From an uncultured Clostridia bacterium (lineage in GTDB: Bacteria > Bacillota > Clostridia > Peptostreptococcales > Anaerovoracaceae), in contig CALHKP010000082.1 in assembly GCA_938034165.1 (NCBI GenBank), forward strand, positions 1 through 28,133: a stretch of 28,133 nt of DNA, in the 5' to 3' direction. Position 1 is the first letter of the stretch, and the number at the start of each line of letters is the position of its first letter. The translations under genes and the position numbers were made by a program. The notes beneath the pieces are model-generated. The model worked only from the letters and a program-made list of their open reading frames with translations. It ran no database searches and was not told where the DNA came from. This document shows, piece by piece, positions 7,369 through 16,470 of this stretch.

Positions 7369-10115
7369 ACAAAGAGATTAGATTTTTTGACAGAAGATAT
7401 AAATATATAGTTGCTTTTATAGCACTTCTGATGATTGTGCTTGTTTCAAGGCTTTTTGTTCTGATGGTTATCGAAAATGATAAGTGGAGCAAAAAAGCTA
7501 CGGATCAGAGCACCAAGACCGTATATACTTCGGCATCAAGGGGAAATATTTATGATAGAAACGGTAAGCTTCTCGCCGGCAGCAAACAGATCTTTGTTGC
7601 AAATTTCAGTGCGGGAAGTTTGTCAACCGAAGAAATAAATGACTCGGCTCTTGCTTTGATTAATAAGCTTATCGAAAACGGAGACGAATATAATGATGAT
7701 TTTGCAATAAAAATCGATGATGCCGGAAATTATATATATACTTTCGACACAGATACAAAAGATTGGCTTACTTCTCACGGATACAGTGAGAGCACTACAG
7801 CACAGATGGTCTTTGATAAAGTGAAAAACGAATACAACATAGATCCGGACTTGGACAGATATGAAGCCATGGATATCCTAGAGGATAAATATAGTGTATA
7901 TCTGCCTATAAGCGTCAAAACTATGGAATTCACTTATGAACTCCAGAAAAGAAATTTCTGGTCTAAGTTCGGTTTTTCCGAAAAGGAAATAAAAAAAGGC
8001 ATGAGTGCCGAAAAGTGCTTCAAGAAGCTGCGCAAAAAATACAAGCTTGACAAGAGTCTGAGTGATTTGGAAGCGCGTAAGATTTTTGTTGTGCGTGATA
8101 AGATAGCAGATAGCGGATTTAACAGATATACACCGATTACAATAGCAAGCGGAATTTCCAACGAATCAGTTGTCTATTTTGAAGAAAATTCCCTTCCGGG
8201 TGTAAGTGTGGATTCTTCTACCGAAAGATATTATCCAAATGGCAGCTTAGCATGCCATGTTATAGGATACATGGGATCCATATCCGAAACAGAAGCGGAG
8301 ACTTACAATGAAGAAAAAGGATACCTATCAAGCGATCTTGTGGGAAAAGACGGCATTGAGGCAGCGCTGGAGGATGAGCTTCACGGTATGCCGGGTATTG
8401 AAAAGATTATGGTTAACAGTAGTGGCCAGTATGTGGAAACTGTAAGCAAAACCAAAGCCCAGAAGGGGGAGGATGTCTATCTGACACTTGATTTGGATTT
8501 ACAGAAGGTGACAGAGGAATCTCTAAAAGAAGCTATTCTTGGATCCGAGCAGAGCGGAAGCGGAGCTGCAGTTGCAATAAATCCAAAGACCGGGGAAGTT
8601 CTTGCTCTGGCAAGTTATCCGAACTTTGATCTTAATCAGTTTGCAGATGGCATTTCAACAAAGGACTGGGAGGCTGTGCAGCCAACAAATCCTCGTGACG
8701 CACTTGCACCGGCACCTTTGTATAACAATGCAACAATGGCATCAGTTCCTCCGGGATCGACTTTTAAGCCTATTACATCATTTGCAGCACTTGAATGTGG
8801 TCTCAACCCGGATAGACAGATTGTTGACGGCGGTTATATAGAACTGGGCGGACGAAAGTTTGGATGTGACCTTTGGAATACTCATGGAGGTACTCACGGT
8901 GCCGAAACTCTGGAATGGGGAATCGGTAATTCATGTAACTATTATTTCTATTGCATTGCCACAAACAAGGACTGGGGAACAGGTGCCTCACTTGGTTATA
9001 CAGAAAATATGAGCGTAGAAAAAATCATGAATACTGCAAAGAAGTTTGGACTTGCAGAGGCTTCGGGAATTGAAATTCCTGAGGTTGTAAGATCTATGGC
9101 GGATTCAGACTACAAGATGCGCATGTATAAGCTCGGTGCATGGAATGCGATATATGAGGAGTCAAGAACATATTTTCCTAAGGAAGTATATGAAGACTAT
9201 GACAGATTATCAGAAAACATATCCAAGATTACTTCTTGGACAGAGGAAAATCCTGATTATGATGAACTGATAAAAAGAATTAAGAAAGAAACAGAAGTAA
9301 AAGAAGATAAGGCGGAAGAACTTGCATCAATGGTTAAGTTTGACTACTTCAACCAGGCGGCATGGTCTACCGCAGATGCTTTCAATACTGCAATTGGACA
9401 GGGGTACAATGCATATACACCCGTACAGATGGTAAGATATCTTGGAACGATTGCAAACGGAGGCAAACTCAATGATATAACTCTTGTATATGGTGTAGAA
9501 AATGAAGGCAGAAATACTGTAGGCGACGGCAAACAAATTGACATAAGTGAGTCAAATCGACAGGCTGTTCTGAAAGGAATGAAGCGCGTATGTAAAAGCG
9601 GTACACTTGCATTCTTATATTCGGGATATCCGGTTGAGGTTGCGGGAAAAACAGGTACTGCAGAATATGCTGCAATCAAACAGCCTAAAAGTGAGGTTGA
9701 CTTTGTGAAAGCGAATCTTTCATCCCTCAACGGCGCTTCCGGTGCATCTTTGACATGGGATGAAGTCGAAAAGAAGATGAAGAAAATGATGCTTGAAGAT
9801 CCGGAGACATATGCAACAGAAGACGATGCTGTAGATACAGCTGTTTTTGAGGCCAGTGATCATAAGATTACACAGAGCATGATTAACAGCCTCAAGGGAA
9901 CGTATGAGTCTTTTTCATGGACTATGGCATTTGCACCTGCGGACGATCCGGAAATTGCGGTTGTAGCAATGCTTGTTGAAGGGGGATATTCATCAACTGC
10001 TGCACCTATAACGAAGGATATAATTTCGGCATATTTAGGCTTAAACAACAAGAAAAGCGAAAAGTCAACGGAATATAAGAAAACAGATAATTTAGGAAAG
10101 AATACTATTCAATAG
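7365..10115 (+). CDS. mrdA: Penicillin-binding protein 2 (elongasome transpeptidase) with large insertions
   Basis: The 916-residue protein is much longer than the 600-700 residues of typical PBP2. A transmembrane anchor lies at about residues 13-33. The pedestal begins with SASRGNIYDRNGKLLAGS. The transpeptidase motifs are intact: S465-T-F-K468 (PPGSTFKPI), S523-C-N525 and K762-T-G764 (GKTGTAEY). The extra length is in charged helical segments: about residues 110-265, about 590-660 between SxN and KTG, and about 775-850 after KTG. It cross-links peptidoglycan together with RodA under MreBCD control. It overlaps mreD by 4 bases and is followed by minD after 26 bases. Confidence 0.96.
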   Translation: MNKEIRFFDRRYKYIVAFIALLMIVLVSRLFVLMVIENDKWSKKATDQSTKTVYTSASRGNIYDRNGKLLAGSKQIFVANFSAGSLSTEEINDSALALINKLIENGDEYNDDFAIKIDDAGNYIYTFDTDTKDWLTSHGYSESTTAQMVFDKVKNEYNIDPDLDRYEAMDILEDKYSVYLPISVKTMEFTYELQKRNFWSKFGFSEKEIKKGMSAEKCFKKLRKKYKLDKSLSDLEARKIFVVRDKIADSGFNRYTPITIASGISNESVVYFEENSLPGVSVDSSTERYYPNGSLACHVIGYMGSISETEAETYNEEKGYLSSDLVGKDGIEAALEDELHGMPGIEKIMVNSSGQYVETVSKTKAQKGEDVYLTLDLDLQKVTEESLKEAILGSEQSGSGAAVAINPKTGEVLALASYPNFDLNQFADGISTKDWEAVQPTNPRDALAPAPLYNNATMASVPPGSTFKPITSFAALECGLNPDRQIVDGGYIELGGRKFGCDLWNTHGGTHGAETLEWGIGNSCNYYFYCIATNKDWGTGASLGYTENMSVEKIMNTAKKFGLAEASGIEIPEVVRSMADSDYKMRMYKLGAWNAIYEESRTYFPKEVYEDYDRLSENISKITSWTEENPDYDELIKRIKKETEVKEDKAEELASMVKFDYFNQAAWSTADAFNTAIGQGYNAYTPVQMVRYLGTIANGGKLNDITLVYGVENEGRNTVGDGKQIDISESNRQAVLKGMKRVCKSGTLAFLYSGYPVEVAGKTGTAEYAAIKQPKSEVDFVKANLSSLNGASGASLTWDEVEKKMKKMMLEDPETYATEDDAVDTAVFEASDHKITQSMINSLKGTYESFSWTMAFAPADDPEIAVVAMLVEGGYSSTAAPITKDIISAYLGLNNKKSEKSTEYKKTDNLGKNTIQ

Positions 10116-10141
10116 TATTATGCGAGATAGGAGTGGATTAG

Positions 10142-10879
10142 ATGGGCAAGGTTTATTTGGTCGCGTCAGGAAAAGGCGGAACAGGGAAAACAATGTTTGC
10201 TGTAAATTTCGGCGCAACCTTAGCAAAGCGCGGTCACAGTGTAGTGATTGTTGACTTTGATCTCGGGCTGAGAAATCTGGACCTTTACTTTGGCCTAGAA
10301 AATAATGTTGTATATGATGTATATGATGTTCTTACGGGGCTTTGCAGAATAAAGCAGGCTCTTATAAGAGACAAAAGATTTGAAAGTCTCTATATCATGG
10401 CAGCTTCGCCTGAAAAAAATGATGGAACTCTTACTCCGCTTCACATGAAGGTTTTGTGCGATAAGCTGAAGAATCTCTATGACTATGTTATAATAGATGC
10501 TCCTTCCGGTATAGACGACGGACTGGTTCTTGCTTCAGCAGGTGCTGACGAGGCAGTAGTAATTACGAATCCTGATTATTCGGCATTGAGGGATGCGGAT
10601 TATCTTGATAGGGAGCTGATTAAACTCGGAATCGAAAAAAGATGGCTTATTGTGAACAAAGTCGTTGCAGAGATGATAGCAAAGGGATATGCTCCTCAGC
10701 TGGAAGAAATTATATCAATACTTAAGCCGGAGTTGGCCGGGGTTATACAGTTTGACAGAAACATTCAGATTTCAAATAATCTTGGCATACCTATAGTGCT
10801 TAAGGAAGGAAATTATATAGAAGAAAACTTCAGCAAAATAACTGACAGAATAACAGGTCGGGCAGAAATGAGAATTTAG
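10142..10879 (+). CDS. minD: Septum site-determining ATPase MinD
   Basis: The 245-residue protein has the deviant Walker A ASGKGGTGKT with both signature lysines K11 and K16, switch I VDFDLGLRNLDLYFGLE, and the Walker B stretch YDYVIIDAPSGIDDG. MinD dimerises with ATP on the membrane and activates the division inhibitor MinC. It is about 20 residues shorter than common MinDs, and the C-terminus (ENFSKITDRITGRAEMRI) lacks an obvious hydrophobic amphipathic tip, so membrane binding may be weaker or different. In many Clostridia this position holds minC-minD-minE; here neither minC nor minE is adjacent. The ribosome site is ATAGGAGTGG before the ATG at 10142. Confidence 0.93.
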   Translation: MGKVYLVASGKGGTGKTMFAVNFGATLAKRGHSVVIVDFDLGLRNLDLYFGLENNVVYDVYDVLTGLCRIKQALIRDKRFESLYIMAASPEKNDGTLTPLHMKVLCDKLKNLYDYVIIDAPSGIDDGLVLASAGADEAVVITNPDYSALRDADYLDRELIKLGIEKRWLIVNKVVAEMIAKGYAPQLEEIISILKPELAGVIQFDRNIQISNNLGIPIVLKEGNYIEENFSKITDRITGRAEMRI

Positions 10880-10882
10880 TGT

Positions 10883-10915
10883 AAACAGGCAGTCTTTTGA
10901 CTGCCTGTTTTTACT
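10883..10915 (+). terminator. Strong rho-independent terminator closing the radC-mre-minD operon
   Basis: A perfect 12-bp stem (AAACAGGCAGTC at 10883-10894, GACTGCCTGTTT at 10899-10910) with a TTTT loop, followed by TTACTTTG. It lies between convergent minD and rodA. The opposite strand also ends in TTTAC, so it may serve rodA weakly as well. Confidence 0.92.
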
Positions 10916-10929
10916 TTGTTAATTTTGCT

Positions 10930-12033
10930 TTAGAAATTAATTCTCTTGCTTCGTGTGGAAACGTTTAGGACAAGTCCGATTGCGAGCATATTCGAAAGTA
11001 TTGATGAACCTCCGTAGCTCAAGAATGGAAGTGTGATTCCCGTAACAGGCATAAGGCTTATTGTCATTGCGATGTTTTCGAATACCTGGAATGTGAACAT
11101 TCCTATAACGCCGGCGATTATCAGCGCACCATAAAAGTCTATTGAGTTTCTTACCATCTTCATCATCCTGATAAGCATAATTGTAAACAGCGCTATAATT
11201 ATGATCCCTCCGAACAGTCCAAGTTCTTCTCCGACTACAGAAAAGATGAAGTCACTTGTCTGAACCGGAATGAATTCCAGTTCCTTTTGAGTTCCGTTAA
11301 ACAGCCCTTTACCGAAAAATCCTCCTGAACCGATAGCTACCTTTGACTGCCATACCTGGTAGTTCGCACCGATAGAAAGATTGTCGGGATGAAGGAATGC
11401 TTCGATTCTTTCTTTCTGATAGTCTGCCATAACCATATATGCCACAGGAACAGCAGCTGCTGCAAGAGCAAAGAGTTTGGCAAATGCTTTTAGATCAATT
11501 CCCGCAAAGAAAATCATTACAGCCCAGATAGCAGCAAATACCAGCGCACTTCCCAGGTCTTCCTTGAGTACGATAAGGATAATCGGAGCGGCTACCATAG
11601 CTGACTTAAGTAGGCATCTGAAATTATAAAGTTCGTCTTTGTGTTTATTCATGTAATTGGCGAGAATCAGAATGTAGAGAATCTTTACCAGCTCTGAAGG
11701 CTGAATGGTTGTAAATCCAAGGCTTATCCATGATCTTGCACCAAACTGCTCAACACCGAGTCCCGGAACATATACCAGGAAGAGAAGAATCAGCGATGAT
11801 ATATAAAGCAGTTTTTGCATATCCAGAAAGATAGTGTAGTTAAATCTCAGCATTATGTATATAGCTATAGCACCAAGTATATATGCTGCAATTTGCACGA
11901 TAACGCTTCTTGAGAAAAAGCCTGTACTGATGCTTGTGCTTCCTATCATAAGGACACTGATGAGACCGAGAAATGCTACAATTCCACAGATAGGTTTGTC
12001 AACATTTTTATATATAGTCGAAAAATTGTTCAT
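10930..12033 (-). CDS. rodA: Rod shape-determining SEDS glycosyltransferase RodA
   Basis: The 367-residue polytopic membrane protein belongs to the FtsW/RodA/SpoVE family. It polymerises lipid II and pairs with PBP2. Recognisable blocks are the GARSWISLGFTTIQPSELVK region, KEDLGSALVFAAIWAVMIF, and the conserved GITLPFLSYGGSS near the C-terminus. The length and absence of a C-terminal extension favour RodA over FtsW, as does its position next to the mre-PBP2 cluster. It is on the opposite strand to that cluster and convergent with minD, unlike the common co-directional arrangement. The start at 12033 has a purine-rich ribosome site (AGAGGGGG on the minus strand). Confidence 0.94.
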   Translation of the reverse strand: MNNFSTIYKNVDKPICGIVAFLGLISVLMIGSTSISTGFFSRSVIVQIAAYILGAIAIYIMLRFNYTIFLDMQKLLYISSLILLFLVYVPGLGVEQFGARSWISLGFTTIQPSELVKILYILILANYMNKHKDELYNFRCLLKSAMVAAPIILIVLKEDLGSALVFAAIWAVMIFFAGIDLKAFAKLFALAAAAVPVAYMVMADYQKERIEAFLHPDNLSIGANYQVWQSKVAIGSGGFFGKGLFNGTQKELEFIPVQTSDFIFSVVGEELGLFGGIIIIALFTIMLIRMMKMVRNSIDFYGALIIAGVIGMFTFQVFENIAMTISLMPVTGITLPFLSYGGSSILSNMLAIGLVLNVSTRSKRINF

Positions 12034-12052
12034 AGTTTTCCCCCTCTTTACC

Positions 12053-12082
12053 TTGACATAATGTCGCTTTAAACATTATAAT
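12053..12082 (+). promoter_or_regulatory. rny promoter with consensus -35 and -10
   Basis: TTGACA (12053-12058), an 18-base spacer and TATAAT (12077-12082) are both perfect sigma-A consensus hexamers. The predicted transcript starts near 12089, leaving a leader of about 100 bases before rny. Confidence 0.75.
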
Positions 12083-12104
12083 ATAGTTTGTCTAAATATG
12101 GCAA
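12075..12104 (-). promoter_or_regulatory. rodA promoter, overlapping the divergent rny promoter
   Basis: On the minus strand TTGCCA (12104-12099), an 18-base spacer and a perfect TATAAT (12080-12075). The -10 shares four base pairs with the plus-strand -10 of rny. Confidence 0.65.
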
Positions 12105-12190
12105 GTTTTTATCAAGTTTTTATTATGTAATGCAAAATTTTAAATAAATTGATTTAACCACACTAAAATACATGAAAAGGAGGTGCTTTT

Positions 12191-13741
12191 ATGTCTCCAA
12201 CAAGCTGGATGATATTGGTTATTGTCAGCATAGTTACTTTAGTCATTGGACTGTTTATAGGATATATTTATAGAAAGAACGTAGGAGAAAAAATCATAGG
12301 CAGCGCTGAACAAAAAGCGAAAAACCTGATTTTGGATGCCGAAAAGAAGTCCGAAACTATTAAAAAAGAGATAACATTAGAAGCAAAAGAAGAAGCACAT
12401 CGTATGAGAAACGATGTAGACAAGGAAGTAAGAGAAAGAAGAAGCGAAATTCAGCGTTCAGAGCGCAGACTGATTCAGAAAGAAGAAGCGGTTGACCGCA
12501 AGCTCGAAGGCATTGAAAAGAAAGAAGAAAGCATTACAAAGTATGAACAGGAAATAGCCGAAAAGAAAGCAGAGCTTGATAGCTTCTTAGAAAAACAGAT
12601 TTCAGAACTGGAAAAAATCTCCGGTCTTACTGCGGAAGAAGCCAAGGCAATCCTTCTTGACGAAATCGAAAAGGATGTTCGCCACGATGCTTCAGTTATG
12701 ATTAAAGAAATCGAGTCAAAAGCAAAAGAAGATGCCGACAAAAAGGCGAAAGAAATTATTACGGGTGCAATCCAAAGATGTGCTGCAGATCATGTTGCAG
12801 AAAGTACAGTATCTGTAGTTGCTCTTCCTAATGACGAGATGAAGGGTAGAATCATCGGAAGAGAGGGAAGGAACATAAGAGCAATCGAAACTCTTACAGG
12901 TGTCGACCTGATTATAGATGACACACCTGAGGCTGTAATTGTTTCGGGCTTTGATCCTGTAAGAAGAGAGGTTGCAAAGGTAGCTCTTGAAAAACTTATT
13001 GTGGATGGAAGAATTCATCCTGCTCGCATCGAAGAAATGGTGGAAAAGGCAGAAAAGGAAGTTAACAATATCATAAAAGAAGAAGGTGAAAGAGCAACAT
13101 TTGAAGTCGGCATTCACAATCTTCATCCTGAACTTGTTAAGCTTCTCGGAAGACTGAAATACAGAACTTCTTATGGACAGAACGTGCTCAATCACTCTGT
13201 AGAAGTTGCTCACCTTTCAGGTCTTATGGCGGGAGAGCTCGGACTGGATGTTAAACTTGCGAAGAGAGCAGGTCTTCTCCATGATATAGGCAAGGCTCTT
13301 GACCACGAATTTGAAGGAACACATGTAGATATCGGTATTTCTGTACTCAAGAAGTACAAGGAATCCGAAGCTGTAATAAACGGTATGGCTGCTCACCACG
13401 GTGATTATGAGCCAAAGAGCATGGAAGCTGTTATAATCGCAGCTGCAGATGCACTTTCAGCAGCAAGACCGGGAGCAAGAAGAGAAACTCTTGATGCATA
13501 TATCAAGCGTCTCGAAAAGCTCGAAGAAATTGCAAACACAACACCGGGAGTCGATAAATCCTTTGCTATACAGGCAGGAAGAGAAATCAGAATCATTGCG
13601 AAACCGGAAGATGTTAATGATGAAGGAATTGCCCTTCTCGCTAGAGAAATCTCCAAAAAAATCGAATCAGAACTGGAATATCCGGGACAGATTAAGGTTA
13701 ATGTTGTGAGAGAAACAAGAGCAATTGATTATGCAAAATAG
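12191..13741 (+). CDS. rny: Ribonuclease Y
   Basis: The 516-residue protein has the family length. Residues 5-27 are the membrane anchor (WMILVIVSIVTLVIGLFIGY). A long charged coiled coil spans about 30-180. A KH domain follows with GRIIGREGRNIRAIETLTG near residues 218-236. The HD domain has HSVEVAHLSGLMAGELG and LLHDIGKALDHE. RNase Y is the membrane-bound endonuclease that starts bulk mRNA decay in many Firmicutes. AAAAGGAGGTGC is a very strong ribosome site 8 bases before the ATG. It has its own consensus promoter and terminator and so is monocistronic. Confidence 0.98.
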   Translation: MSPTSWMILVIVSIVTLVIGLFIGYIYRKNVGEKIIGSAEQKAKNLILDAEKKSETIKKEITLEAKEEAHRMRNDVDKEVRERRSEIQRSERRLIQKEEAVDRKLEGIEKKEESITKYEQEIAEKKAELDSFLEKQISELEKISGLTAEEAKAILLDEIEKDVRHDASVMIKEIESKAKEDADKKAKEIITGAIQRCAADHVAESTVSVVALPNDEMKGRIIGREGRNIRAIETLTGVDLIIDDTPEAVIVSGFDPVRREVAKVALEKLIVDGRIHPARIEEMVEKAEKEVNNIIKEEGERATFEVGIHNLHPELVKLLGRLKYRTSYGQNVLNHSVEVAHLSGLMAGELGLDVKLAKRAGLLHDIGKALDHEFEGTHVDIGISVLKKYKESEAVINGMAAHHGDYEPKSMEAVIIAAADALSAARPGARRETLDAYIKRLEKLEEIANTTPGVDKSFAIQAGREIRIIAKPEDVNDEGIALLAREISKKIESELEYPGQIKVNVVRETRAIDYAK

Positions 13742-13763
13742 TTTATAGCTGCTTGATTTTATT

Positions 13764-13792
13764 AAACTCCCCATTTATTATGGGGAGTTTTT
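13764..13792 (+). terminator. Rho-independent terminator after rny
   Basis: A 10-bp perfect stem AAACTCCCCA / TGGGGAGTTT with a 7-base loop, continuing into TT. Confidence 0.88.
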
Positions 13793-13904
13793 GATGCTTA
13801 TTGGTACTTAAGGCCGGAGGATTTTGAGGAATCCCCCTTGTAGGCTTAGAAAGAAAGTTAAAACAGAAAGTGTATATTCAAAATTAGGAGGAAGAACTAA
13901 AAGT

Positions 13905-15263
13905 ATGGAAACCAGAATTGTGAGCGAAAAGCAGTTCTTTTACAAGAGGATGCTTACGGTTGCTTTTCCTGTAGTAATTCAAAACCTTATCAGTATCGGT
14001 CTCAATATGGCTGATACGATAATGATTGGGAAGCTGGGTGAACTGGAACTGGCTGCGGCAGGTGCTGCAAATCAGGTTTTTAACATTTTTACAACAGTCT
14101 TGTTTGGACTGTTCAGCGGAGCCGCTGTATTTGTTGCCCAGTACTGGGGAGCGAAGGACATACACAGCATCCGAAAAATTATAGGTTTTGATATAAGAGC
14201 AGGGTTAATGCTGGCACTTTTGTTTTTTGCTGCGATACAGATAAAGGCTCCTGCAATTATAGGTGTATTTGCAAGTGACAAACAGGTAATCGCTTACGGA
14301 TGTGATTACATAAGAATAGTTGCATTTTCGTATATTATAACGGCGATTTCTTTTACGCTGAGTTTCAACTCCAGGTCGATACAGATTCTTAAGGCACCGA
14401 CTGTTATCAGCGGTATAGCCCTCGGAATCAATGTATTTCTGAATATGATGCTGATATACGGAATCGGGCCGTTTCCTGAGCTGAGAATCAAGGGTGCAGC
14501 TTATGCGACTTTGATTGCTCGTATTATTGAACTGTGTATGCTCATATGTTATGTTTATTTTTCAAAAGACCATCCGTTTCATGCAAGACTAAGTGAACTG
14601 TTCGAAAAGGACACAAATCTTTATAAGCATATGCTCAAACTCGCTCTTCCTGTTGTTATCAGCGAAGGAGGCTGGTCTACAGGCATGGCACTTGTATTTG
14701 CAGTTTACGGACAGCTGGGCGCGTCGGCTCTTGCGGTTGTTCAGGTGGGAACCGTTACATGTCAGATGTTTCAGAGTCTCTTCTTTGGTCTTGGAAATGC
14801 CTCTGCCGTAATAATAGGTGAAACCCTCGGAATGGGAGACAAGGAGATGGCATACAAGCATACCAAAAGAATATTGGCTATTGCATGCCTATTCAATGTG
14901 ATGATGGTAATCTTTGTTCTTTCAGTTACAAAGCCAATTGCAAGGCTTTACGACTTCAATGCAGAGACTACGGCGATGCTTATTCCTGCAATGACTGTAT
15001 TTGCCTTCACCATGGTTCCGAGAATGTTTACTTATGTTATACAGTGCGGAATCCTAAGAGCAGGCGGGGATACTGTATTTTGCATGGTAACTGAGCTTGT
15101 GAGCAATCTGGTTATAGAACTGGGACTTGCATATGTAAGTGTAATGATACTTCACTGGCCGCTTCATATGTGCATAGCTCTGGCTTCATTTGGAAATATA
15201 TTCAAGACAATTATTCAGTATATAAGATACAGAAGTAAAAAATGGATTAACATAGTAATATAG
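13905..15263 (+). CDS. MATE family multidrug/organic cation efflux transporter (first copy)
   Basis: The 452-residue protein has about 12 membrane segments in two homologous halves. The first half contains FPVVIQNLISIGLNMADTIM and GAAVFVAQYWGAKD; the second opens with LALPVVISEGGWSTGMALVF and has GILRAGGDTVFCMVTE, all typical of MATE exporters driven by Na+ or H+. The substrate cannot be inferred. The frame opens earlier at a TTG (13824), but the extra 27 residues are not MATE-like; I chose ATG 13905, with AGGAGG at 13886-13891 (a slightly long 13-base spacing). It is closely similar in plan to the copy at 21293-22651, including the C-terminal YRSKKWINIVI. It is followed after 16 bases by the cysteine desulfurase gene. 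Confidence 0.9.
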   Translation: METRIVSEKQFFYKRMLTVAFPVVIQNLISIGLNMADTIMIGKLGELELAAAGAANQVFNIFTTVLFGLFSGAAVFVAQYWGAKDIHSIRKIIGFDIRAGLMLALLFFAAIQIKAPAIIGVFASDKQVIAYGCDYIRIVAFSYIITAISFTLSFNSRSIQILKAPTVISGIALGINVFLNMMLIYGIGPFPELRIKGAAYATLIARIIELCMLICYVYFSKDHPFHARLSELFEKDTNLYKHMLKLALPVVISEGGWSTGMALVFAVYGQLGASALAVVQVGTVTCQMFQSLFFGLGNASAVIIGETLGMGDKEMAYKHTKRILAIACLFNVMMVIFVLSVTKPIARLYDFNAETTAMLIPAMTVFAFTMVPRMFTYVIQCGILRAGGDTVFCMVTELVSNLVIELGLAYVSVMILHWPLHMCIALASFGNIFKTIIQYIRYRSKKWINIVI

Positions 15264-15279
15264 AAAACGAGGCGCAAGA

Positions 15280-16416
15280 ATGAAAGTTTATTTGGATAAC
15301 AGTGCTACTACAAGGGTATATGAGTCGGCATGCAGCAAAATGACCCGGGTCATGCTGGATAATTACGGCAATCCTTCGGCACTTCACACAATGGGAATAG
15401 ATGCCGAAAAAGAACTGAAAAATGCGAGAAAAGAAATCGCAAAACAGATGGGCGCGCGAGATGACGAAATTATATTCACATCCTGCGGAACCGAAAGCGA
15501 CAATACTGCAATTATAGGTGCGGCACATGCAAGAAAGCACTCAGGCAAAGAAATAATTACAACAAAGGTTGAACATCCGGCTGTTCTCGAAAGCTGTAAA
15601 AGGCTCGAACAGGAAGGGTATACAGTAAAATATGTGGGTGTTGACGACATGTGCAGAGTGGATATGGACGAGCTTAAGGCTGTAATAACGGACCAAACGA
15701 CTCTTGTGAGCATTATGACTGTAAACAATGAGACTGGTACGATTATGCCAATAAACGAAATCCGAAAGCTTTGTCCGAATGCGGTTTTGCATACTGATGC
15801 CGTGCAGGCTCTCGGAAAAGTGAATCTTTCAGCTTTGAATGCGGATATGATATCCGTAAGCGGACACAAGATTCACGGCCCGAAGGGAATAGGTGCACTG
15901 TATGTAAAAAAAGGAGTTAAGCTTCCACCATTTATGGTTGGCGGCGGACAAGAAAGAGGTATGAGATCCGGGACTGAAAACATGCCGGGAATATGCGGCT
16001 TTGCCGAGGCAGCGAGACTTTCATCAGAAAACTTTGATGAGAGAGTTATCGGAATGGAGAAGGTCAGAAATTATCTTTGTCAGGGGCTGAAAGAGGGCCT
16101 TGACGATATCAGAATAAACAGTCCTGAGAACGGATGCTGCTCGGTGCTGAATGTTTCTTTTCTCGGTACGCGAGGTGAGGTTCTTCTGCATACTCTTGAA
16201 CAGGACGGAATCATGGTATCCACCGGTTCTGCATGTTCATCCGGCAAAAAAGGCTTCAGCCATGTGCTTACAGCTATGGGTCTGAGCGCAAAAGAAATAG
16301 AAGGTGCAATCAGATTCAGCTTCAGTGAGTTTAATACCATTGATGAAATGGATTATGTAATAGACAAAGTTATTGCTGCTGTAACGAGATTCCGCAAATT
16401 GGGATCATTTAGATAG
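15280..16416 (+). CDS. Cysteine desulfurase (NifS/IscS family), probable ThiI sulfur donor
   Basis: This 378-residue PLP enzyme would convert cysteine to alanine and carry persulfide sulfur. The N-terminus YLDNSATTRVYE and the FTSCGTESDNTAI block are typical. The PLP lysine is K197 in SVSGHKIHGPKG. The catalytic loop cysteine is C319 in STGSACSSG. The pattern places it in the IscS/NifS class rather than SufS. thiI follows 54 bases later, matching the Firmicute arrangement where a dedicated desulfurase (NifZ of Bacillus) feeds ThiI. The gap contains a hairpin GATACAT/ATGTATC (16423-16442) without a T run, so read-through is expected. AACGAGGCGC precedes the ATG as a weak ribosome site. Confidence 0.94.
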   Translation: MKVYLDNSATTRVYESACSKMTRVMLDNYGNPSALHTMGIDAEKELKNARKEIAKQMGARDDEIIFTSCGTESDNTAIIGAAHARKHSGKEIITTKVEHPAVLESCKRLEQEGYTVKYVGVDDMCRVDMDELKAVITDQTTLVSIMTVNNETGTIMPINEIRKLCPNAVLHTDAVQALGKVNLSALNADMISVSGHKIHGPKGIGALYVKKGVKLPPFMVGGGQERGMRSGTENMPGICGFAEAARLSSENFDERVIGMEKVRNYLCQGLKEGLDDIRINSPENGCCSVLNVSFLGTRGEVLLHTLEQDGIMVSTGSACSSGKKGFSHVLTAMGLSAKEIEGAIRFSFSEFNTIDEMDYVIDKVIAAVTRFRKLGSFR

Positions 16417-16470
16417 AAAACAGATACATGTATTTATGTATCCGGAAGCTATTATACGAGGAGATTTATT

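Noticed and set aside
13824..13904. A 27-residue N-terminal extension of the first MATE protein from a TTG start.
   Set aside because: The extension is polar and Arg/Lys rich, unlike MATE starts; ATG 13905 with AGGAGG upstream gives the same 452-residue length as the paralogue. The GGAGG near 13815 falls in a small hairpin and is left unexplained.
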